A DNA stretch of 64,000 nt from assembly GCA_964449895.1 (NCBI GenBank), contig CAYVBY010000008.1:44259-108258 (forward strand), read 5' to 3'. The notes under the pieces were generated by a model. The model searched no databases, was not told where the DNA came from, and saw only the letters and a program-made list of their open reading frames with translations. Source of the stretch: Intestinibacter sp964449895 (lineage in GTDB: Bacteria; Bacillota; Clostridia; Peptostreptococcales; Peptostreptococcaceae). This document shows, one piece after another, positions 16,696 to 25,137 of this stretch (position 1 is its first letter; each line of letters begins with the position of its first letter). The translations under genes were made by a program, and so were the position numbers.

Positions 16696-17769
16696 TTATT
16701 TAAGTTCATTTACATATGCAATTGCTTCTTCTTCATTTTTAAGAATTCTAAGTGCTCCATAAGCTAATGATTCTAATTCATTTTCTCCACCAAGAACAAA
16801 TACTGGTGCTAAGAAACTTATATATTCTTGTATCCAGTCTGTAAGCATTTTAGAATAAGCAACTCCACCTGTAAGAATTATTCCGTCTACTTTACCTTGA
16901 AGTGCTACTGTCATTTGACCTATTCCTTTTGATATTTGATAAGCCATAGCATAATAAACATTTTTTGCGTATTCATTTCCATCATTTATCATTTGTTCAA
17001 CTTCTCTAGCATCACTAGTGTTAAGTAAAGCTTTTAAACCACCATTTCCACGGATTTTCTTTTGCATTTCTTTTTGTGTATATTCTCCGCTATAACAGAA
17101 ATCTACCATTTGAACCAGTGGTATGCTACCAGCTCTCTCTGGTGAAAATGTTCCACAATCATCTGCTATTAAATCGCATATTCTACCGTTTTTGTGTGCA
17201 CTTATAGATATTCCTCCACCTAAATGTGCAACTACAAAATTACCTTCTATGTATTTTTTACCTATTTGATTTGCAACTTTTCTAGCCATTGCCTTACTAT
17301 TTAAAACATGACATAAGCTTTCTTTTTTTATTTCTTTTAAGCCTGTTATTTTTGCGAAATCATCCATTTCATCAGATGAAACAGCATCATATATATAAGC
17401 AGGTATTCCAAGTGGTTTTGCTATTGCATCTGCAATAAGTGCACCTAGATTACTTGCATGAGGTATTACTGGACCGTTTATTATACGATTTTTCATATCC
17501 TCTGTAACTAAGTATCCGCCTGCTTTTAAAGGAACTATAAGTCCACCTCTAGCAACAACACCTGATAATTCATTTATATTTACATTGTGTTTATTTACAG
17601 TTTCTAAAACTAAATCTTTTCTAAGTTCAAACTGATCAGTTATTTTTTCAAATTTTTCTAGTTCTTTGTGGTCGTGATCTATTGTTTCTGCAAATATTTG
17701 TTTTTCATCTTCGTAATAAGCTATTTTTGTAGATGTTGACCCTGGGTTTATTGCTAATATTTTATACAT
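16696..17769 (-). CDS. buk: Butyrate kinase
   Basis: A 357-residue ASKHA-fold kinase that turns acyl phosphate and ADP into an acid and ATP. The signatures are ILAINPGSTSTKIA at the N-terminus, HLGGGISISAHKNGRICD near 185-200, and IILTGGVAYS near 295. The length is typical for butyrate or branched-chain fatty acid kinases, which are shorter than acetate kinase. It lies 48 bp after ptb with RBS AGGAGA. Given the VOR-type genes upstream, isobutyrate or isovalerate are as likely as butyrate as products. Confidence 0.95.
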   Translation of the reverse strand: MYKILAINPGSTSTKIAYYEDEKQIFAETIDHDHKELEKFEKITDQFELRKDLVLETVNKHNVNINELSGVVARGGLIVPLKAGGYLVTEDMKNRIINGPVIPHASNLGALIADAIAKPLGIPAYIYDAVSSDEMDDFAKITGLKEIKKESLCHVLNSKAMARKVANQIGKKYIEGNFVVAHLGGGISISAHKNGRICDLIADDCGTFSPERAGSIPLVQMVDFCYSGEYTQKEMQKKIRGNGGLKALLNTSDAREVEQMINDGNEYAKNVYYAMAYQISKGIGQMTVALQGKVDGIILTGGVAYSKMLTDWIQEYISFLAPVFVLGGENELESLAYGALRILKNEEEAIAYVNELK

Positions 17770-17817
17770 ATACTTTTCTCCTTGATACTCCCTACTATTT
17801 TCATTCCCTTTAAATTT

Positions 17818-18723
17818 TTATTTAACTGCTGCTGCAGACATTACTATTGATAAGTATTTTTCTTCGGCACTTGAACCTCTACTTGTAAGAACTATTGGGC
17901 ATTTTGCCCCAACTATAAATCCAGCCATTTTAGCACCACATGTTACTGTAAGCATTTTTCCCATTATATTACCTGCATGTATATTTGGTGCAACTAATAT
18001 GTCTGCATTTCCTGCTACTGAACTTTCGTATTTTTTAGTTTTTGCAACTTCTGCACTCATTGCACAGTCATAAGATATTGGTCCTGCTATTGTACATCCT
18101 GTTATTTGACCTTCTGCATTCATTTTTGCAAGAGCATCTGCTTCTACAGTTTCAGGCATTTTAGGATTTAATTTTTCAACACAAGCAAGTACTCCTACTT
18201 TTGGATTTTCATATCCATAAGATTTTAAAACTCCAACTGTATTTTCTATTATTGATTTTTTTTGTTCTAATGTTGGATATGTAACCATACCACCATCTAC
18301 TGCTACAAGGATTTTGTGATAATTAGGAATTTCAAACATTGTAAAGTGAGACATTACTCCACCTTTTCCTAAACCATGTTCTTTGTTTACTACAGCTTTT
18401 AATATTACAGATGTATCTAAAAAGCCTTTCATTAAGAAATCGCCTTTGCCTTCGCGAACTAACTGAACAGCTTTTTCTGCAGCTTCTTTAACATCACAAA
18501 TATCATATATATCTTCTTCTGGTATTGTTTCACCTAATTCATTTAAAATTCTATCTATTTCTTTTTTATCTCCAACTAATACAGGAGTTACAACTCCTTC
18601 TTTTCTAGCATGTAAAGCTGCTTGAAGAGTATGTTCCTCTCCAGCAGCTGCTATAACCATTCTTTTTTTAGTTGGTAAAGTCTTAACTTTGTCTATTATC
18701 TCTTGAAAATTTTTTATTTCCAC
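17818..18723 (-). CDS. ptb: Phosphate butyryltransferase
   Basis: A 301-residue enzyme that exchanges CoA for phosphate on butyryl-CoA or branched acyl-CoA. The family motifs include MVIAAAGEEHTLQAAL near the N-terminus and NADILVAPNIHAGNIMGKML near 230-250. I start it at the GTG at 18723, because GGAGG lies 8 nt upstream. A TTG at 18738 overlaps that GGAGG and cannot use it. It is followed by buk and preceded by the oxidoreductase gamma subunit (30 bp), so it takes the acyl-CoA made by that enzyme. Confidence 0.94.
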   Translation of the reverse strand: MEIKNFQEIIDKVKTLPTKKRMVIAAAGEEHTLQAALHARKEGVVTPVLVGDKKEIDRILNELGETIPEEDIYDICDVKEAAEKAVQLVREGKGDFLMKGFLDTSVILKAVVNKEHGLGKGGVMSHFTMFEIPNYHKILVAVDGGMVTYPTLEQKKSIIENTVGVLKSYGYENPKVGVLACVEKLNPKMPETVEADALAKMNAEGQITGCTIAGPISYDCAMSAEVAKTKKYESSVAGNADILVAPNIHAGNIMGKMLTVTCGAKMAGFIVGAKCPIVLTSRGSSAEEKYLSIVMSAAAVK

Positions 18724-18753
18724 TGTCTTTTCCTCCAACTATAAATTTATAGA

Positions 18754-19299
18754 TTATCTTTGCTCTCTTCCTATTTCTAAACCTTTTTCAAATGCTTGTT
18801 TATTTAATGGAAGTAATTTTGGTTTTTTAGAAAGTTTACATTCTATAGTATCCCAAATTATTTTTGGATCTATGACATCTGTATATCCTATATAAACACC
18901 AAGCATTAATATATTTAATACTTTTGCATTACCTAATTCTAAAGCTAATTCTGTTACAGGCGCTTTTACTACTTTTATATCATCTCTTGTTATTTCATCT
19001 TTTACTATTGAAATATTTACATAAAGTGTTCCATTTGGTTTTAAAGTATTTAAGAATTTATTTAATGATGGAGCATTCATAACTATTAAGTCATCCATTT
19101 CATCCCCAAGAGGTGGACCTATTTCATCATCTGATATAACTACGAAACAGTTAGCTGTTCCACCTCTTTGTTCCGCACCATATGATGGGAAAAATGTTAC
19201 GTTCTTATCTGTTGAATTACAAGTTGCTTCTGCTAGAAATTTTCCTAATGTCATTACACCTTGTCCACCAAATCCTGCTACACATAAATTTGTTTCCAT
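18754..19299 (-). CDS. 2-oxoacid:ferredoxin oxidoreductase, gamma subunit (VorC/KorC type)
   Basis: A 181-residue subunit of the heterotetrameric enzyme that oxidises a 2-oxoacid to acyl-CoA and reduces ferredoxin. The signature CVAGFGGQGVMTLGKFLAEA near the start binds nucleotide/CoA, and FFPSYGAEQRGGTANC is also diagnostic. RBS AGGAGGG. It is 12 bp from the beta subunit. The order delta-alpha-beta-gamma is complete here. The best fit is the 2-oxoisovalerate (VOR) or 2-oxoglutarate (KOR) group rather than pyruvate, from gene size and organisation. Confidence 0.92.
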   Translation of the reverse strand: METNLCVAGFGGQGVMTLGKFLAEATCNSTDKNVTFFPSYGAEQRGGTANCFVVISDDEIGPPLGDEMDDLIVMNAPSLNKFLNTLKPNGTLYVNISIVKDEITRDDIKVVKAPVTELALELGNAKVLNILMLGVYIGYTDVIDPKIIWDTIECKLSKKPKLLPLNKQAFEKGLEIGREQR

Positions 19300-19311
19300 T
19301 ATTTTTCCCTC

Positions 19312-20049
19312 CTATTTATCCCTAATTACACCTAATGGGTACTCAGGTAACATTTTTTCTTCTATAAAATCAAGTGCTTTCAATGGATCTAATCCCCAGT
19401 TAGTTGGACAGCTTGTTACTATTTCAACCATTGAAAATCCTTTACCATCTAATTGATTTTGGAATGCTTTTTTGATTGCTTTTTTTGTTTTATTTACATT
19501 AGCTGGTGTATTACAACTTGTACGTTCTAAATACGCTGGAGCTGTTAATTGGTTTAATATTTCACACATATGCATTGGATATCCATGTTCTTCTGCATTT
19601 CTTCCATTTGGAGCAGTTGATGCTTTCATTCCCATAAGTGTAGTTGGAGCCATTTGTCCTCCTGTCATACCATATATACCATTGTTTATAAATATTACAC
19701 TTATATTTTCACCACGGTTTGCTGCTGATATAGACTCAGCTAAACCTATTGATGCAAAGTCACCATCTCCTTGATATGTAAATACTAATGAATCTGGATT
19801 ACTTCTTTTCATACCTGTTGCAACTGCACATGCACGACCATGTGGTGCTGTTGTATTATCGTAAGCCATATAGTCCATGTGTAAACCACAACACCCTATA
19901 CCTAATACACAGGCAGCTTTATCTACAAGGTTCATTTCATCTAAAACTTCACCTATTAATTTTATAACAGTACTATGCATACATCCTGGGCAAAAACCAG
20001 AAACTTTATCTTCTTGTATAGTTTTTGTTCTTGAATAAACTAATTCCAT
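19312..20049 (-). CDS. 2-oxoacid:ferredoxin oxidoreductase, beta subunit (thiamine pyrophosphate-binding)
   Basis: A 245-residue catalytic subunit. The TPP/Mg site is TYQGDGDFASIGLAES followed by FINNGIYGMTGGQ. Cysteines near the N-terminus (FCPGCMHS and GCCGLH) agree with the cluster-binding beta subunits of this family. The length fits VorA/KorB, which is shorter than pyruvate enzymes. RBS AGGGGG. It is 11 bp from the alpha subunit. Substrate preference cannot be told from these motifs alone. Confidence 0.93.
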   Translation of the reverse strand: MELVYSRTKTIQEDKVSGFCPGCMHSTVIKLIGEVLDEMNLVDKAACVLGIGCCGLHMDYMAYDNTTAPHGRACAVATGMKRSNPDSLVFTYQGDGDFASIGLAESISAANRGENISVIFINNGIYGMTGGQMAPTTLMGMKASTAPNGRNAEEHGYPMHMCEILNQLTAPAYLERTSCNTPANVNKTKKAIKKAFQNQLDGKGFSMVEIVTSCPTNWGLDPLKALDFIEEKMLPEYPLGVIRDK

Positions 20050-20060
20050 TTCTATTCCCC

Positions 20061-21140
20061 CTATTTTTCTATTATTTCTTTTACAGCTTTTATTATTGCT
20101 TTACGTTGAATTATATTACCACCTGAACATAGGCAAGTTTCTATTGGACAACGTCCTTTAACAGCTTTTTCTACATCTTGTACGAATTGTGCTGGTATTG
20201 ACATTTCAACATCTAAAACTGCTTTTACTTTACTATAATCTAATTTATCGAAAGTACTATAAGGGAATGGATGAACTGTTATAGGTCTTATCATACCTAC
20301 TTTTATTCCTTCATTTCTAAGTATATTTACTACAGATTTTGATATACGAGCAGATATTCCGTAAGCTGATATAATTACTTCAGCATCTTCTGTCATATAT
20401 TCCTCTACCATAATATCTTTTTCCCATGATTTATAAAGCTCAGCTGCATCTTCATTTGCTTTTTGCATATCTTCTGTTTTCCAGTGTCCTGGTTCTATCC
20501 AAGATCTATTAGCATAATCTAATTTATGTCCTATACAGGCCCATGATTTTTTACTTTCTTTTATTGCAGCTATTTCTTCATCAGTTTTCATTTCTGGTAG
20601 TTCAACAGGCTCCATCATTGTTCCTATTACACCATCTGCTAATATTAAAACTGGATTTCTATCTCTATCTGCATAATCAAATGCTGCATATGTTAAATCT
20701 ACCGCTTCTTGAACTGTAGCTGGAGCAAGTACTAACATTTCAAATCCACCGTTTCCACTTGCTTTTGTCGCTTGAAGATAATCCATTTGTGCTGGTTGTA
20801 TACTTCCAACTCCTGGGCCACCTCTAGCTATATTTGCATAAACCATTGGTATTCTAGCTGATGCACAATAAGAAATTCCTTCACTTTTTAGTGCAATCCC
20901 TGGACTACTTGATGATGTCATTGATCTTGTCCCTGCTGATGCTGCACCATATACCATATTTACTGATGCAACTTCACTTTCACCTTGTACAAAAGTTCCA
21001 CCTACTTCTGGTAATCTTCTCGCAAAATATTCTGGTATTTCATTTTGTGGTGTTATTGGATAACCAGCGAAAAATCTACATCCTGCTCTAACAGCTGCTT
21101 CAGCAATTGCTTCACAGCCTTTCATAAACTTTCTTGCCAT
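20061..21140 (-). CDS. 2-oxoacid:ferredoxin oxidoreductase, alpha subunit (VorB type)
   Basis: A 359-residue subunit. The start KFMKGCEAIAEAAVRAGC is followed by FFAGYPITPQNEIPEY, the 2-oxoacid-binding signature of the family. MTSSSSPGIALKSEGISY and IARGGPGVGSIQPAQMDY are typical of VorB and KorA. The C-terminal transketolase-like domain (KVGMIRPITVHPFPY) is intact. RBS AAGGAGG. It lies 79 bp after the delta ferredoxin. In the related C. difficile region a similar cluster sits beside ptb-buk (recalled gene order, not checked here). Confidence 0.93.
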   Translation of the reverse strand: MARKFMKGCEAIAEAAVRAGCRFFAGYPITPQNEIPEYFARRLPEVGGTFVQGESEVASVNMVYGAASAGTRSMTSSSSPGIALKSEGISYCASARIPMVYANIARGGPGVGSIQPAQMDYLQATKASGNGGFEMLVLAPATVQEAVDLTYAAFDYADRDRNPVLILADGVIGTMMEPVELPEMKTDEEIAAIKESKKSWACIGHKLDYANRSWIEPGHWKTEDMQKANEDAAELYKSWEKDIMVEEYMTEDAEVIISAYGISARISKSVVNILRNEGIKVGMIRPITVHPFPYSTFDKLDYSKVKAVLDVEMSIPAQFVQDVEKAVKGRCPIETCLCSGGNIIQRKAIIKAVKEIIEK

Positions 21141-21219
21141 TTTATATCCTCCTTAAATTTATTAGAATCTAATCATCTTTCTAATTATCAATTTAATTTA
21201 TTTCCGTTAACTTAAATTT

Positions 21220-21423
21220 TTATTTATAAACTTCTATAGCCCCATCTGGACACATTCTCGCGCATATACAACATGATACACATTTATCTAAGTTAACAGG
21301 TTCAACATATTCATATCCTTTTGCATTAACATTTTTACCTATTTCTAAAACATGTTTAGGACAAAATTTAATGCAATATCCACAGCTCTTACAACGTTCT
21401 GCAATTACTTTTATCTTTTCCAT
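21220..21423 (-). CDS. 2-oxoacid:ferredoxin oxidoreductase, delta subunit (2[4Fe-4S] ferredoxin)
   Basis: A 67-residue ferredoxin with CKSCGYCIKFCP and CVSCCICARMCP motifs. I start it at the ATG at 21423 (MEKIKVIAERC), which has RBS GGAGGG 8 nt upstream. The longer frame from 21459 lacks an RBS and overlaps the end of the P-loop gene. The RBS lies only a few bases after that gene's stop, so translation may be coupled. It carries electrons out of the oxoacid enzyme. Confidence 0.92.
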   Translation of the reverse strand: MEKIKVIAERCKSCGYCIKFCPKHVLEIGKNVNAKGYEYVEPVNLDKCVSCCICARMCPDGAIEVYK

Positions 21424-21437
21424 ATTTATTCCCTCCG

Positions 21438-22139
21438 TTATATTACTTCTTCCATCCATTCGTATGTTAAATATAGATGTATTGGAAATAAAGGTATTTT
21501 TACTTTATCTTTTACTTCATCATATAATTCCTCACTTATACATGAAAATTCTATATCTTTAAATTGCGACATTACATCAATCATGTGGTTACTTCCGTTT
21601 AAGTATTCATCTTTTGTTGTTGTAACTCCATTATTAGAATTATCTATAAATTTAAGCTTAGATAAATTTATATGAGAAACACCTAAAATTTTTCCTAATG
21701 TCCCATCTATATGCTCTATATCATAAGACCATGGACGCATATCATTTAATACATAGTAAACTATTGTATTTTCTTTATTTATAAGCGGTGCAAACCCACC
21801 AATAGAACGAGCTCCTATATGGTCTCCACCAACATCCATTACTACTATTTCATCATCTTTTTTCAATAGATAGTTAACTCCACCGACAAGAGTAGGGGCA
21901 TCCATGAACTGTTCTTGACAATGAAATTCAACCCCCACCTTTTCTAGTTCTTCACTTAAATCTCTTGAACGAAATAAAGGTTTTGTCATATCCATATCAA
22001 AGAAATGAACTTTTTTATCGCTATTTTTTGCTAGATTAATAGCAAAGTTAATAGATATCTCACTTTTTCCACTTCCTGCTTCTCCAAGAAAAATGAAGTT
22101 TTTTCCTGTTGAAGGTATTAAATCCTTAAAATTCACCAT
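21438..22139 (-). CDS. P-loop NTPase of the oxoacid locus, function unknown
   Basis: A 233-residue protein with Walker A FLGEAGSGKSEI (about 17-28), a switch segment HFFDMDMTKPLFRSRD, and Walker B EIVVMDVGGDHIGARSIGG. The DMD and DVGGD motifs suggest the SIMIBI class (MinD/CooC/ArsA relatives), which often act in metal-cofactor maturation or in loading of enzymes. I know no name for this family. It sits between the EthD-like gene (28 bp) and the delta ferredoxin and is almost certainly co-transcribed. A role in activating an oxygen-sensitive partner is a guess. Confidence 0.7.
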   Translation of the reverse strand: MVNFKDLIPSTGKNFIFLGEAGSGKSEISINFAINLAKNSDKKVHFFDMDMTKPLFRSRDLSEELEKVGVEFHCQEQFMDAPTLVGGVNYLLKKDDEIVVMDVGGDHIGARSIGGFAPLINKENTIVYYVLNDMRPWSYDIEHIDGTLGKILGVSHINLSKLKFIDNSNNGVTTTKDEYLNGSNHMIDVMSQFKDIEFSCISEELYDEVKDKVKIPLFPIHLYLTYEWMEEVI

Positions 22140-22167
22140 TTCCCTACTCCTTGTTATAATGAAATTT

Positions 22168-23013
22168 CTATCTCATTGTTATATATCCGTGATATTGTGA
22201 ATATGCATCCATAGTCGCCATATCACCTAAGAATACTGATACTATGTTGAATTGAGGTGTTAGATATGGGAACTTATCTTCTTGTGCCCATTCTGGTTTT
22301 TTAATAGCATCTGTACCTTCTACGACTGCTTTATACCATTCTTCTTCGCCTTCAAACCAAAGTTCAACAACACGATCAAATGCTGTGGCTCCATAATTTA
22401 ATGCAACTTTACTACTTACAAAACGATTTACATAACAATTATTTGTGAAATATGGAACTACTTCTTCATAAAACCATTTTTCACCATAATCTTTTGATAC
22501 TCCATCAGGATATTTAATCATAAATTGCCAACGATAATTTGGTCCATCTTCAACAGTTCTGCCTTTTCCTCTAAAATCATCTTCCCAATTTATTGGAACA
22601 AATGAAAATACAAAAGGAGGACAACCATTGTCTCCACCAACTGCACGACCTGCATCTCCACTTTCTGCATTTTGGTGAACTTTTTTATTTTCAACATCAG
22701 GTATACACCCTTGCCAACGTAAAACATCCATAGGCATATATTCTGTCATTATTCTGTTTGCCATCTCAGGCATATGTTCATCTACAAGCCAATAATGTTC
22801 TGTTAACTGCATTTTTCTTGCTCCAAATCTTTCACCTTCTGGTGGTGTTGGATATGCTTGATAAAATGCATATTTTGTACAATATGGTCCAAAATTACTT
22901 ATACTATCTGGAATATGATGACGATATAACCAATTCATTAATTTAGGTCTATATTCTTCTTTTGCAAGTCCGACATATATTAAACTTCTCATTATTTTAA
23001 AATCAAATGCCAT
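22168..23013 (-). CDS. EthD-like (dimeric alpha-beta barrel) protein, function unknown
   Basis: A 281-residue soluble protein that looks like two ferredoxin-like half-barrels. The N-half reads LIYVGLAKEEYRPKLMNWLY with HHIPDSI and HYWLVDEHMPE. The C-half reads MIKYPDGVSKDYGEKWFYEE, then FDRVVELWFEGEEEW, which is the EthD-type pattern. Such domains bind or isomerise aromatic and polyketide compounds, or act as small reductase partners. Cys and Trp residues are conserved-looking but no cofactor motif is visible. RBS AGGAGA. It follows the two membrane genes closely (11 bp), so it belongs to the same transcript. Confidence 0.65.
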   Translation of the reverse strand: MAFDFKIMRSLIYVGLAKEEYRPKLMNWLYRHHIPDSISNFGPYCTKYAFYQAYPTPPEGERFGARKMQLTEHYWLVDEHMPEMANRIMTEYMPMDVLRWQGCIPDVENKKVHQNAESGDAGRAVGGDNGCPPFVFSFVPINWEDDFRGKGRTVEDGPNYRWQFMIKYPDGVSKDYGEKWFYEEVVPYFTNNCYVNRFVSSKVALNYGATAFDRVVELWFEGEEEWYKAVVEGTDAIKKPEWAQEDKFPYLTPQFNIVSVFLGDMATMDAYSQYHGYITMR

Positions 23014-23024
23014 AATAGTTTCTC

Positions 23025-23522
23025 CTATCTCTTTTTAATTAATAATTTAGTGAATAAATCTACTCCGGCTCCGACATACCAAACTCCTACTGCCATCGCT
23101 ACTGCTATTTGTAGCGCAAGTGATGTAACAGATAACATATCTTGTGGTGATATTATTGTTAATCCAATAGCCCAACCACATAGCCAAGCTGGTAAAAATA
23201 TTACTTTCTTGAAAGCTGTTCCAATTAAAACTGCTAAAAATCCCAATATGCAAAGTGTTAAAAATAATTCTAAATTTGGATTTATATTTGAATAATTCAT
23301 TGTGTAAATAGATATTACTGCCCATAAATCTCCACACCAAAATCCAATCATTATTTTTAAAGCATCTTCTACTTTATTCCCATTAGTAACATAAAGTCCT
23401 GAACATATAAGGGCAACTGCTCCTGTAGTTATCCCTATATAAGGTGCTAACACTGCCCATAGTGGTGGCAATAATGCTATCCCTAGAGCAAGTGCTAACA
23501 CTTCTTTTTTTTGATTTTCCAT
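23025..23522 (-). CDS. DUF1097-like small membrane protein
   Basis: A 165-residue protein with about five hydrophobic segments: ALALGIALLPPLWAVLAPYI, GAVALICSGLYV, ALKIMIGFWCGDLWAVISIY, LFLTLCILGFLAVLIG and ITIISPQDML...AMAVGVWYVG. The pattern resembles the DUF1097/YcdZ family of inner-membrane proteins, whose role is not known. The RBS is weak (AAGAAAT). It is 21 bp after the preceding membrane gene. Together they could form a two-part carrier; this is inference. Confidence 0.6.
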   Translation of the reverse strand: MENQKKEVLALALGIALLPPLWAVLAPYIGITTGAVALICSGLYVTNGNKVEDALKIMIGFWCGDLWAVISIYTMNYSNINPNLELFLTLCILGFLAVLIGTAFKKVIFLPAWLCGWAIGLTIISPQDMLSVTSLALQIAVAMAVGVWYVGAGVDLFTKLLIKKR

Positions 23523-23543
23523 ACTTTATTTCTTGTCAACTTT

Positions 23544-23984
23544 TTATTCCATATGTGCTAGTTTCATAGCTATAGGATTTGTAATCATTGAAACTATAAA
23601 ACATATTACATAAAGTGGAATAAATGTTGCTAAAAATGCAAATATAAATACAGGTACAATTCTGACATTGTAATATGTAAGTACTAATCCTATTATTAAT
23701 ACGAATATTAACGCAACTGGAATATTTCCTACAATTCTACCTGGAAATTTATGAGGCTCTAATTTGAATAAAGTTGGGAATTTATTTGCAATTAAAGATA
23801 CTGGTACAACTAAATTTATAATACATGCAATTACAAATGCTATTATTACGTTCATAATCCAATTTACAGGATCTATAGGCATTTTGCTAAGCAAAGGTGC
23901 CGCTGTTGACATTATAATAGCCATTGGAATATTATTAACTAAATTTATAGTTGCAATCTGTTTAAAATTAGGTTTATCATTCAT
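23544..23984 (-). CDS. Small four-helix membrane protein (DUF2798-like), function unknown
   Basis: A 146-residue protein with about four membrane segments (near 17-33, 42-64, 87-107 and 113-136). It begins with a short polar N-terminus and a PMAIIMSTAAPLLSKMPID stretch. The layout recalls DUF2798 proteins, but I am not certain. RBS AGGAGGG. It is 51 bp after the flavoprotein gene and 21 bp before the DUF1097-like gene. No catalytic residue can be named. Confidence 0.5.
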   Translation of the reverse strand: MNDKPNFKQIATINLVNNIPMAIIMSTAAPLLSKMPIDPVNWIMNVIIAFVIACIINLVVPVSLIANKFPTLFKLEPHKFPGRIVGNIPVALIFVLIIGLVLTYYNVRIVPVFIFAFLATFIPLYVICFIVSMITNPIAMKLAHME

Positions 23985-24035
23985 ATAAAACCCTCCTGCA
24001 AACTTATTAAAATATTTTTATTGTATTAATCGAAA

Positions 24036-24968
24036 TTAATTATTTACTTTTAAAGGTTCTACAAAGTTAAATTGAGCTTTTCTATCTTTAAATGCTTGTG
24101 TTTTACGAATTTCAGCATAACTTCCTTCCATTCTCTTGATATCATCACCATGTATGAATTTTCCTGATAATGTGTCATGTGCATGTTCTAATTGTTCTTC
24201 TGGGAAGTTAAATACAGTTTTTCCACTTGTAGTATCTATTTTTCCTACCATTCCGCATAATGCACATATTGCTGTATCATCTTTTGGTTCAAGATAGAAT
24301 AATTTATTGTGGCAGTGTGGACATACACCTTCTTCTCCTTGGTAAGAAGATTTTTCGAAGTCTTTTGCTGCTTCAACTATATTTCTACCTATTTGCATAA
24401 CTTTTTCTATTCTTTCATCATCCATTATTAGTTCTTTAGCCCATGGGAACCAAGCATTGTCTATAACTTTCCACATTGGTGTAAGTGCAAGCATAGCATG
24501 TTCGCATTGAACTCTAGTTCCCCAGTCAGAACCTCCTATACCCATAAATGATACCACTTTATCTTTTAATATTCTTGGATCTGGTATTGTTCCTCCAGTT
24601 GCTTCTGCAACTTTTGTTCCTATTATGTTGTTTCCTCTATCTGTTCTTGGTCCAAAACGGTCCATTATAGTGTGGAATAACCCTGATGCTCCTTCTTCAA
24701 ATATTGGATCTGATATTACTATTCCATCTGCGTCTTTCATTTTGTCTAATAACCATTCAAAATCGTCTTTTAATACACATTTACTTCCTTTTCCTGATAG
24801 TAACGTTTTTACGCAAGCACAACATCCTGTACAGTGTTTAATATTTAATGATGACATTTGTATAAATTCTACTTCTGCACCTGCATCTTGTGCACCTTTT
24901 AATGCAACTTTACACATAGTATCATTATTACCATTTTTTGTACCAAAAGAAATTCCTAATATTTTCAT
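24036..24968 (-). CDS. Flavodoxin-fold NAD(P)H-FMN reductase with C-terminal zinc ribbon
   Basis: A 310-residue protein. Residues 1-190 are an FMN-reductase/iron-sulfur flavoprotein fold: MKILGISFGTKNGNNDTM (phosphate loop), CTGCCACVKT (about 48-57, a possible 4Fe-4S site), and VISDPIFEEGASGL. Residues about 215-245 form a zinc ribbon (CPHCHNKLFYL...CALCGMVG). A C-terminal tail of about 60 residues lacks a known domain. Fusion of the flavoprotein to a zinc ribbon is uncommon but known in clostridia. It likely reduces a small organic substrate or passes electrons to a partner here. RBS AGGAGA. Confidence 0.75.
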   Translation of the reverse strand: MKILGISFGTKNGNNDTMCKVALKGAQDAGAEVEFIQMSSLNIKHCTGCCACVKTLLSGKGSKCVLKDDFEWLLDKMKDADGIVISDPIFEEGASGLFHTIMDRFGPRTDRGNNIIGTKVAEATGGTIPDPRILKDKVVSFMGIGGSDWGTRVQCEHAMLALTPMWKVIDNAWFPWAKELIMDDERIEKVMQIGRNIVEAAKDFEKSSYQGEEGVCPHCHNKLFYLEPKDDTAICALCGMVGKIDTTSGKTVFNFPEEQLEHAHDTLSGKFIHGDDIKRMEGSYAEIRKTQAFKDRKAQFNFVEPLKVNN

Positions 24969-24998
24969 ACTTCTTCTCCTATTATTTATTATTTATTT

Positions 24999-25037
24999 AA
25001 TTTGTACCTCGATATGTTTTATATCAAGGTACAAATT
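24999..25037. terminator. Hairpin inside the gene train, possible attenuator
   Basis: AATTTGTACCTCGATAT (24999-25015) pairs with ATATCAAGGTACAAATT (25021-25037), with one mismatch. It lies in the 169-bp gap between the propeller gene and the flavoprotein gene. On the sense (minus) strand no clear U-run follows, so it may stabilise or attenuate rather than end the message. Confidence 0.5.
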
Positions 25038-25137
25038 ATTTTACTTTTCCGAAATAAATTTTGCTAACTATATTTACTTATTTTTTAGGCTTTGAATTTT
25101 TATATTTTATATTTAAAAGGGTTTTGGGGTTTATTTA

